A DNA stretch of 64,000 bases from Trichostrongylus colubriformis (taxonomy: Eukaryota > Nematoda > Chromadorea > Rhabditida > Trichostrongylidae): the NCBI GenBank assembly GCA_963978905.1, contig OZ022261.1, positions 13,675,475 to 13,739,474 of the forward strand. Reading direction: 5' to 3'. Shown here one piece after another: positions 56,209 to 64,000 of the stretch. The position numbers and the translations under genes are program-made. The notes beneath the pieces are model-generated. The model saw nothing but the letters and a program-made list of their open reading frames with translations. It had not been told where the DNA came from and made no database searches. Each line of letters begins with the position of its first letter. Position 1 is the stretch's first letter.

Positions 56209-56666
56209 AGACACCAGAAGGAGGTAATTTTGGCCTACGGTGGAACAGACGTAGTGTGGACGAGTTCAAGTGGCCGCCATTGCACAAACTCCCCCATTTG
56301 ACGTCGTGGCATGGTGCCAAGAGAAGATGTTTCTTTTATAAATTTGCTTTTTCCTTTTACTTTTTCCTTTATTCTTTCTTACACTGTTTCTAGATGTACT
56401 TACATGAATGCTAATGTAGTTGTGAATGGCCACTCCACTGCGCTGGGAGTAAGGTGCTACAACTAATGTTGGACCGCGGCCCGTCTCCTACAGCGGGCAA
56501 CTCGGAAAGTCAGTGCGATGGTGCGAATGAGGCGCGAATACACACCGCAGCGATGCACTTTAGAATTCGGGTTTTTTCACCGATTATCGCTTCTAACCTT
56601 CTGCGTTCGTTACAAAATGCTCATTTCTTTGTATTTTTCTCTTGTTTCGGACCCCTTCCGGTTCCT
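56209..56666 (+). mobile_element. TTAA-flanked element, family B, copy 2
   Basis: Perfect TTAA sits on both sides (56205-56208, 56667-56670). It starts agacaccagaaggaggtaat and ends ccccttccggttcct. It is the same length (within 2 bases) and order as the 31-kb copy, with substitutions throughout. Confidence 0.8.
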
Positions 56667-56671
56667 TTAAC

Positions 56672-58214
56672 GGAGAACACTAACAGTTGCCAGTTAAAAG
56701 TACACTATAAGTAAAGTACTGCAGCACCACACTTTGTTATTAAGAGGCCAAGGCTGCCCCTTCCCCCCACCCCCTCTGACAACAAATCCTGCCCTCGCTC
56801 GAGGAGATACGCGAAAGCAGCGGCAAACACGGAATCTGCGTTCTTTTCGCTCGTCTCTCCCCTCTGGCCTTTTTCACGCCACTTTTGTGTGGTTCTTTTT
56901 GAGTGCCTCCATGCACTCTTGCGTTAGCGGCTATTAAAGATGTCAAGGAGGTCCAAATTCGAGTGTTTTGAACGGTTTTCCTACTTTTTCTTCGGCTGGC
57001 CATCTGAAGCTTCGTCATTGCACCCTGGAACCTAATCGAGTATCTCACGAAAGTGTCTGTAATTAAAAACGCATGTTGCAAACGTGCTCAACTCTAAGCA
57101 AATTGGTGAGACTTAGGAATAAACCGGTTTTGCAATACACCCAAGACTGATCAATATTTTCTAGCTCAGCTGTCCATTTCAGATCAAAGCCTGCTGATTG
57201 CGTCGATATATCCTGGCATTGTCGTGTGTGCCCAGGCAACGTGGGTAACAGTACGCTGCTTCCATTATCTTCGATCACGAAAATTGCAGATGGATTATGA
57301 TGGGGTTTCGCACTCATTTTGGAACTGAAATCTACTTGCACATACTCTATCCGAGAAAGTTAATATGTTGAGGAAAGTCTGAAGCCAGGTAGACCACAAA
57401 CCAACTAGCCATCCTTATTGGGCTCAAGGGTCCGGACCAGAACACTCGAAATGGGTCCCTACGCTGCTACAGGTGCCCTGCTTTTCCCCTTGTGAGTTGA
57501 TCACTCATGCGGAATGGCGTACCTGTCGCGGGCTTCGGCCATCTGAGACCCAGTTCCAGTGATCTGGCCTACACCCCGTCTGACACTGTCGATCAGTCAC
57601 TGGCTTCCATATCGTCTCTCATTCGCAATTAACTTCATCTCCGGCAGCACCTGTTGGCAAGGCATACGTCGCTCTTCCTGCTCTTGATCTCCCACTTTGT
57701 GTCAATGATGTGTACAGCAATAACCATTTCATCTTTTATTTCCAGTTCTAAAAAGTAACTATGCACTTGCGTTATTAAGGATATCATTATTTGTTCAGAT
57801 TCATGAAATTTATTTGAATTCAATAAATGTGCGACTAATCATACTGGACTACAGGTTGTCACGTCTGCCCTTAAAACTGAGTGGATCTTAGAGTGGGAAG
57901 TATGTACGATGCTTATGCGCGAGCGCCCCTTATGGTTACCGAATTACCTGATCACCAACGACAGTGGACCGTATGCGATTGGACGCAAGGGCTGCTGGCG
58001 AATCTTCTTGAGACATACTAGTGTCAGCATCCCTAATTCAAACAATGTTACTACAGGTGAACGATGGCAAGACGTTTTACTACAGAAGGCATTGAGAATC
58101 ATAATTCATGCTTCGTTGGCATCTGACTTATAAATTCTCCGAGTAATTTTATAATTAACGATTTCGCTCTTTTGGAATTCGACCTCGCTGCAATTCTTTG
58201 ATATATTCCTACGG
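56672..58214. other. Unassigned
   Basis: No recognised gene. A 113-codon minus frame (57081-56740) is rich in basic residues without motif. Long pyrimidine and C runs occur near 56755-56775. Confidence 0.35.
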
Positions 58215-58218
58215 CTAA

Positions 58219-58674
58219 AGGCACACCACGCGATAATCAGATTAGTGGCTCACTTTCTTGAGAAGAGTAGGTTCTTAGATAACTGCTCAGGCTGCACCTT
58301 CGTTGCGGCTGCACGGCGCACCTCACGGTGTTGTGCCTACTGATACAACCAAACCACGCCCACACAACCAGATCACATCTGACACCTTATGAACATATTT
58401 TCAACGTGAAAGCAGCCTTCATCATCGAAATGCCGCTTCACTGAGTTATCTTCTCTTACGCAAGTTTCCTCCACGTGAGCGTTATAATTGGAAGCTTGTT
58501 GCCTTGGACCAGGTTTGGTTCGGTTGGATCGGCGTGGCTTGGTTGTGTTCAAGCGGGCACAACACCATCAGGGTGCACCGTACTACCGCAACAAAGGTGC
58601 AGCCTGAGCAGTTATTCAAGGACCTGTCGCCTCAAGAAAGTAAGCCACTAATATGGTTATCGCGTAGTGTGGCT
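58219..58674. mobile_element. TTAA-family palindromic MITE, family A, copy 3
   Basis: The ends AGGCACACCACGCGATAATC and the mirror (ggttatcgcgtagtgtggct) are flanked by degenerate target bases (ctaa/ttag). The arms share gcaccttcgttgcggctgca / cgcaacaaaggtgcagcctg. Confidence 0.8.
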
Positions 58675-58846
58675 TTAGCAATCACCTACAATTGTTTTGA
58701 CTAGAGCCCTGAACTGTGAATTTTCTTATTAGCCGTCAGACAAGACTGCGTTCACTCCAGCGTATATAAACGCACAGTTCAGCGTCGACTATGAATCTCA
58801 CAAATGAATCCTCTAATGTCAGTTAAAGCATATACGCTAATGCTCA

Positions 58847-59281
58847 AAGAAAGCGGGAGGGGTCAGGAGAAAGAGGGAGAGGGAAAGAATTAACCGTTTC
58901 GAGATTAACATTCGAGGTTAAAAGCGATAATCGGTATGAAATCCGGATTCACAAGCGTTATTGTGGTCTGTATTCGCATGTCCCGCGCATATCTTCAAAC
59001 TGCAACATCAGCTTTGCAAGTAGCTCGCTAAAGGATCATTAGTTGTCTCGTATGGTGTATTCCATTCATTAAATAAATGAAACAACAGACAGCAGCAATC
59101 AAGTGAAAACAATTAATGGGACAATAAATGAAAGGGGCAGAAAAAAGGTGTTCATGATGAAAAAGCTATTGAATTCACCCTCGACGTCTTAGCAAAGTGT
59201 CACAGGTGCAATGTGTGCAACCTATCAAAGTGCAAGCGTTACGGTATTTTATAGGCCAAAATTACCGCCTCCTGGTGCCTT
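58847..59281 (-). mobile_element. TTAA element, family B, diverged reverse copy
   Basis: It runs in reverse order to the 31 and 56 kb copies: aaagcgataatcggt..., tctgtattcgcatgtcccgc, gttgtctcgtatggtgta, gacgtcttagcaaagtgtc, and taggccaaaattaccgcctc at the end. Closest to the copy at 32185-32630. Confidence 0.65.
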
Positions 59282-59289
59282 CAACTGGG

Positions 59290-60348
59290 GCCTCATGCAC
59301 CATTGTTTACTTCCTGGTGGTGCATTTACTATAGTTGACGAGCAGATGAGCTGGCTGATCAACTTCGGCATCGAACCTTGAAGCCCAACACTTTAGCATA
59401 CGTGAAATGCGATAAATGCTGATTTTCGGCAATACATAGTGACCGAAGGGGATCTGCATTACTCCCATAAAGCACAAAGTACAGGTTGGAGCGACGTCCA
59501 AGACTTAGCTTTTGGCCACTCGTATCTACGGCTAAATCAGCTGTTGTGGATGATCAAAAATATTGGTTTGATAGGGAAATGATGAGGCTCATTCGAGTTT
59601 TCATGATTACATATCATTATAGATTAGCGAGTTGCGGTCCAAGCCTTCGAAACGAGTTTCGTGGTCTGATATTCAAAATAAACGCTCAAAAATCAACACA
59701 TCAACACGCTAGTAAAAGCATTCACTGTTCGAAGTTTGAGAAGTTTGAGGCGTCAGTCATGAAAAGTGCCATCGCTCACTAAAATCTCCCTCCCCCCCCC
59801 CCCACCCCTCATTAAGATAGCACACCAATTTTTGTTTAGGTCCTTTCGGGCTTCTTTTTTAGTGTATGTTCCATGGAAGTAGATCCACTGCTTTTTTGTA
59901 CCGACACATCCTCATATGCGAGGCTAGAGCCCTCCACAATTCAATGAGATATCGGATCGCGCCGACGCTCCAGATAGAAATTCACATATAAGTCCTAGAT
60001 GATGATTCCATGAACGCTCATCCAAAACTGGTTCTCTCTTACCTAATTGTTGAAAGGAAGCAAACAGGCTATTTTCCAGCTCTGTCGTGAACTAACTGAC
60101 GAAATGAAACTTTTGAGACAGGAAATTCCCTTTTGTGGAAGAGAAATGTTCCAAACGCTAATACTCTTAAGAGTGCTCTGATCATCTTGCTTCTATCTCA
60201 CATTCTTTCCAGCAGATTTCGCATAATTCTTTTTATCAATCCGATGACATGGAGCATTTTCGTTCTGTAACCATTACCGGTGGTGACGAGAGCAATCTCT
60301 TCTTGCTTTCTGTGCGCGTTACTATGATGTTCTACGTATTATAATCTT
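59290..60348. other. Unassigned
   Basis: No recognised gene. A poly-C run (about 12 C) is at 59792-59804. Small frames only. Confidence 0.35.
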
Positions 60349-60520
60349 AACCAGTCGGGTTGGCCGGCTGACGCCGGCCACCAATCCTCGTAGGGGCGGC
60401 TTCGCCGCCCCGGCAGGGTGGCTTTGGGGCTTTCTGTTTTGTAGCGAGGAGCGACTCTCGGCTCGCCGCTGGCGCGGCGAGCCGACTTTCGCATGCGCGC
60501 TTCGCGCGCATTGCAGCAGG
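60349..60520. repeat. Run of four perfect GC hairpins
   Basis: Four hairpins with 3-4 base loops lie in 151 bases: tggccggc-tgac-gccggcca (60361-60380), ggggcggc-ttc-gccgcccc (60393-60411), ggctcgccgc-tggc-gcggcgagcc (60460-60483) and atgcgcgc-ttc-gcgcgcat (60493-60511). The block is far more GC-rich than its surroundings and has no coding frame with known motifs. No second copy was found in the window. Confidence 0.8.
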
Positions 60521-60524
60521 AATA

Positions 60525-61060
60525 GGCCCTGTGTATAGGGAGCGCACATAGCAGCAAGGAACGGATAATATGCGGCTTGTACATATTGTGAGCAAACCTC
60601 CAACGATCATCGGCTTTGGTTGAAACTAAGAGACACCACACCCATCTGTAACCTCTTCCCCACTGAAGGCAAAACCCCTTAAAAGAAAGGCAGGATTCGA
60701 TCCGAACACAAAAATAGAATTGAAGCACTTAGTAGTACCAAAGTAAGGAAGATGGATCGAAACGGTCAAAAAATCCAAGAAAGAAGACCCTCTTCCCATC
60801 GTTGATCCAAGTGTGTAAGGCACAATCGCAAAGGTGCGGCCACGCTAAAAGGAGCGGCAGCAGTTGGAGGTGTCTCATCGTGAGCGCTGAGGCGCTCCGT
60901 AGTAGTTGACTTTTGAGGATTAAAAGTTTGGAGAGGACGTTCATGTATCAGTTCTATAAGAAACATTGACCTTAACTGATTGCCGAGAGATACACCTGAT
61001 AATAACACACCACTCCCTAATGGTAACCGAGAACAAACAGTCACTTTGTGAGTGTGGTAC
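60525..61060. other. Unassigned
   Basis: Nothing recognised between the hairpin block and the satellite. Overlapping minus frames lack motifs. Confidence 0.35.
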
Positions 61061-63230
61061 CATTATTGCAATTATGGCCGGGCTAGGCTTAGAACTTATG
61101 TACTCTATACACAGGGGGTTGACGTGTACAGAGTACATAAGTTTGGTGGGTTGACTCCTACCCAATCCTAACCTGCCCGACCTCCACACACCCGTACCTA
61201 ATTTGCTTCTTGTGTGCTCCCTACATTTTGGTCTGTCCCTATCCAGTTCTTACTCGCACGACCTGAGCAGTCCCATTCCTGACCTTCTCAATTTTTGCAA
61301 CCCAAGCGAGGGTTTATAAATTTGAAAACCCATCGGTTTTGGTGCAGGCCCCGCCCATAGTGGGCGGAGCTAAGCTTAAAACTTATATGCTCCGTACACA
61401 TGACCCCTACCCAATCCTAACCTGCGCGACCTCCACAGGCCCGTGCCTTATTTGCTTATTGCACCCTTCACTTTGGTCAGTCCCTCCCCAGTCCTTACAT
61501 GCGCGACTTCAACAGACCCTTTCCTAACTTGCCCGATTCAGCACTTGAGCGAAGACCTGAATTCGTTTATTCATCGATTTCGGGCGAGCCCAGCCCATGA
61601 TGGGCGGAGGTAGGCTTAGAATTTATGTGCTCCGTACACTTATGTTTTCCTCTACGCTATCCTAACTTGCCCTACCTCTACAGGCCCGTTCCTAATTTGC
61701 TTCTTGTGTGCTCCCTACATTTTGGTCTGTCCCTATCCAGTCCTTACTCGCACGACTTCAACAACCCTTTCCTAACTTGCCCGATTTTCCGCACTTAAGC
61801 GAGGACCTAAATTCGTTTATTCATCGATTTCGGCGCAAGCCCCTCCAATGGTGGGCGGAGTTAGGCTTAGAACTTATGTGCTCCGTACACTTATGTTTTC
61901 CTCTACGCAATCCTAACTTGCCCTACCTCTACAGGCCCGTTCCTAATTTGCTTCTTGTGTGCTCCCTACATTTTGGTCTGTCCCTATCCAGTCCTTACTC
62001 GCACGACTTCAACAACCCTTTCCTAACTTGCCCGATTTTCCGCACTTAAGCGAGGACCTAAATTCGTTTATTCATCGATTTCGGCGCAAGCCCCTCCCAT
62101 GGTGGGCGGAGTTAGGCTTAGAACTTATGTGGTCCGTACACTTGGTCCCTACCCAATACTAACCTGCCCGACCTCCACAGCCCGTGCCTAATTTGCGTTC
62201 CCTGTGTTCTGTGTTCCCTTTACTTTGGTCAGTCCCTTCCCAGTCCTTACATGCGCGACTTCAACAGACCCTTTCCTAACTTGCCCGATTTTCAGCACTT
62301 GAGCGAAGACCTGAATTCGTTTATTCATCGATTTCGGGCGAGCCCAGCCCATGATGGGCGGAGGTAGGCTTAGAACTTATGTGGTCCGTACAGTTGGTCC
62401 CTACCCAATACTAACCTGCCCGACCTCCACAGCCCGTGCCTAATTTGCGTTCCCTGTGTTCTGTGTTCCCTTTACTTTGGTCAGTCCCTTCCCAGTCCTT
62501 ACATGCGCGACTTCAACAGACTCTTTCCAAACTTGCCCGATTTCCAACACCTGAGCGAGGACCTAAATTCGTTTATTCATCGATTTCGGCGCAAGACCCG
62601 CCCATGGTGGGCGGAGCTAGGCTTAGTTCTTATATGCTCTGTACGCTTAGGTCAGCCCCTCCCCACTCCTAACTCGCGCGACCCTCCAGGATACAGTTGA
62701 GATGAGGCCCTACCAAGTCTTAACTCGCACGATCCCTACAGGCCCACTCTTGATTTTTTTTTCAACCATTTCTGCGCAAGCTGCTCACGGTGGGCGGAGC
62801 TAGGCTTAGTCCTTAATGAGCTCCGCACACTTTGGTCAACCCCTACCCATCCCCAACTTGCCCGACCTCTCCACGTTGCAATTGAGTTGAAAGTAGATAT
62901 GTGACAAAAAACGGACACATGCTTACACACACACACACACAAACACACCAAACTTCTGGTTTTAGCTTGCCTCTCATGTGCTCCGTACATTTTGGCTTAC
63001 CCCAACCCATCCCTAACTTGCCCGACCTCTACAGGTCCATTCCTAGCCTGCCTGATTTTTGGAACCTGAGCGTGCACTTAAATTTGAACACCGGCAGTTT
63101 CCGCGCAAGCCCCGCTCACAGTGTGCGGAGCTGGGCTTAATTCTTATGTGCCCTGTGCGCTTAGGTCAGCATCTACCCAATTCTAACATGCCCGACCTTT
63201 CCAGACAGCAGTTCAGTTGAGACATGTAAC
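61060..63230. repeat. Tandem satellite, period about 250 bases, with higher-order pattern
   Basis: The gggcggag landmark recurs at about 61362, 61602, 61853, 62104, 62356 and 62609 (spacings 240, 251, 251, 252, 253), then 62789 and 63123 in shorter or longer units. Each unit carries ctaggcttagaacttatgtg, tgctccgtacac, ctaacctgcccgacctccac and cgtttattcatcgatttcgg. Units come in two subtypes, and neighbouring stretches (61700-61850 and 61950-62100) are almost identical. A CA microsatellite lies at 62925-62950. Frames across it are repeat artefacts. Confidence 0.85.
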
Positions 63231-63589
63231 ATGGGGTAGAGTGCAAGTGTTCCGATTGGTGAGGTCAGGTCAGGTTGCGCGGCGGATTGCAAACAGGTAA
63301 AGACAGGTAAAACACGCTGCCAAAGCTCCTCCCCTAAAAAGGCTTAGGCAAATCTGGGAGAGCCCAGACGGCAGGACACGCCACCATTCGGACAACTCGC
63401 GAAGGGCGGTGACCCAGTTCGGCGCCGACCTCTAGGAATTGGAACACTTGCAACACACCCATAACAATGAGATAGGGGTGTATGTGGTGCAGACAGGTTG
63501 TAAATGGTTGACGCTGGACTGTGGGAGTGACATGGGTACCCTCGGTGTATCCCTAGGTGTAATTTCCTTACCGGCCCATCACAACACAG

Positions 63590-64000
63590 CTGCGTCGCCA
63601 TTCGCCTTTCGAGGCTCCTTATCAGCCCTTCAGTTGCTATCACATCCGTTCCCTCACCATTGATATCCCCTTACCACCCCTACATTACCTTATAAATTCA
63701 GGATCCCAGCTTTGCTGCGACGCGAGATATGAATTTCCCGCCATTCGCCTTTCGAGGCTCCTTATCAGCCCTTATCAGTTGCTATCACTTCCGTTCATTC
63801 ACCATTAATGTCCCCTTACCACCCCTACATTACCTTAAAAATTCAGGATCCCAGCTTTGCTGCGACGCGAGATATGAATTTCCCGCCATTCGCCTTTCGA
63901 GGCTCCTTATCAGCCCTTATCAGTTGCTATCACTTCCGTTCCCTCACCACTGATATCCCCTTACCACCCCTACATTACCTTATAAATTCAGGATCCCAGC
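63590..64000. repeat. Second tandem satellite, period about 144 bases, open at the window edge
   Basis: The landmark cgcctttcgaggctcctta occurs at 63603, 63746 and 63891. Each unit also has aggatcccagctttgctgcg, gcgagatatgaatttcccgc and cccttaccacccctacatta. Nearly three units are visible and the array continues past the end of the window. Confidence 0.85.

Noticed and set aside
61708..62162. Two frames sharing a long identical peptide
   Set aside because: They are the same satellite unit repeated 251 bases apart, not related genes.
61060..64000. CRISPR-like regular repeats
   Set aside because: The repeats are contiguous 144-250 base satellite units without spacers, in a eukaryotic genome.
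1..64000. Spliced-leader RNA, rRNA or snRNA genes
   Set aside because: No match to the nematode SL1 leader or to rRNA cores was seen on either strand. Only the tRNA-like sequences noted above were found.

Overview
The window reads as intron-rich, repeat-saturated nuclear DNA of a nematode, most likely a clade V (strongylid, hookworm-like) parasite. The evidence is short 40-60 base introns inside otherwise long, transposon-filled genes, TTTCAG-type 3' splice sites, Tc1/mariner transposases, and a dense load of small inverted-repeat elements. No bacterial-style operon, rRNA cluster, spliced-leader RNA or CRISPR array is visible. Species assignment is inference.

Two protein-coding genes can be rebuilt from spliced exons. 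(1) A minus-strand SLC2-like sugar-porter (MFS) gene runs from about 21.05 kb down to 3.87 kb. Ten exons carry TM1, TM2 with a D-T-RGRK loop, TM5, the PDSPKWL loop, TM7, TM8 with DRFGRRPV, and TM9-TM12. The exon(s) for TM3-TM4 and part of TM6 were not found, and the reading frame stops directly after TM12, so it may be decaying or very diverged. (2) A plus-strand gene at 49.95-54.98 kb encodes a small four-helix membrane protein of about 138 residues (LAPTM/DUF7027-like) in six exons with consistent phases, including a predicted 11-base microexon. A possible short secreted-protein gene (12.42-11.94 kb, minus) has a broken mirror copy at 10.35 kb.

Layout. 0-3.8 kb: one TTAA-flanked MITE, otherwise nothing recognised. 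3.8-21 kb: transporter exons with introns full of elements. These include a candidate 4.8-kb element with about 150-base terminal inverted repeats (8.78-13.61 kb) that holds a roughly 2.7-kb diverged palindrome, a 2-kb Tc1/IS630-like transposon with iterated subterminal repeats (16.72-18.74 kb), and a MITE with intact TTAA duplications. 21-28 kb: TA-flanked foldback element, hAT-like element with 8-base duplication, and a 1.1-kb element with long inverted ends. 28-38 kb: RTE-like non-LTR retrotransposon remnant, TTAA elements and an internally deleted mariner-like transposon. 37.5-43.5 kb: two more TA-flanked foldbacks, a cluster of dispersed repeats with GACAGACGGA-type tails, and a head-to-head mariner palindrome. 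43.5-49.5 kb: MITE fragments, a tRNA-like sequence with an inverted damaged partner, and a GC-rich foldback. 50-55 kb: the LAPTM-like gene, with transposons in its introns. 56-60.5 kb: TTAA elements and a run of four perfect GC hairpins. 61-64 kb: two tandem satellites (about 250 and 144 base periods), the second running off the window.

Most open frames of 60-200 codons are shadows of repeats. The window is mainly mobile-element biology, with many families sharing AAGG...CCTT termini at TTAA-like sites.
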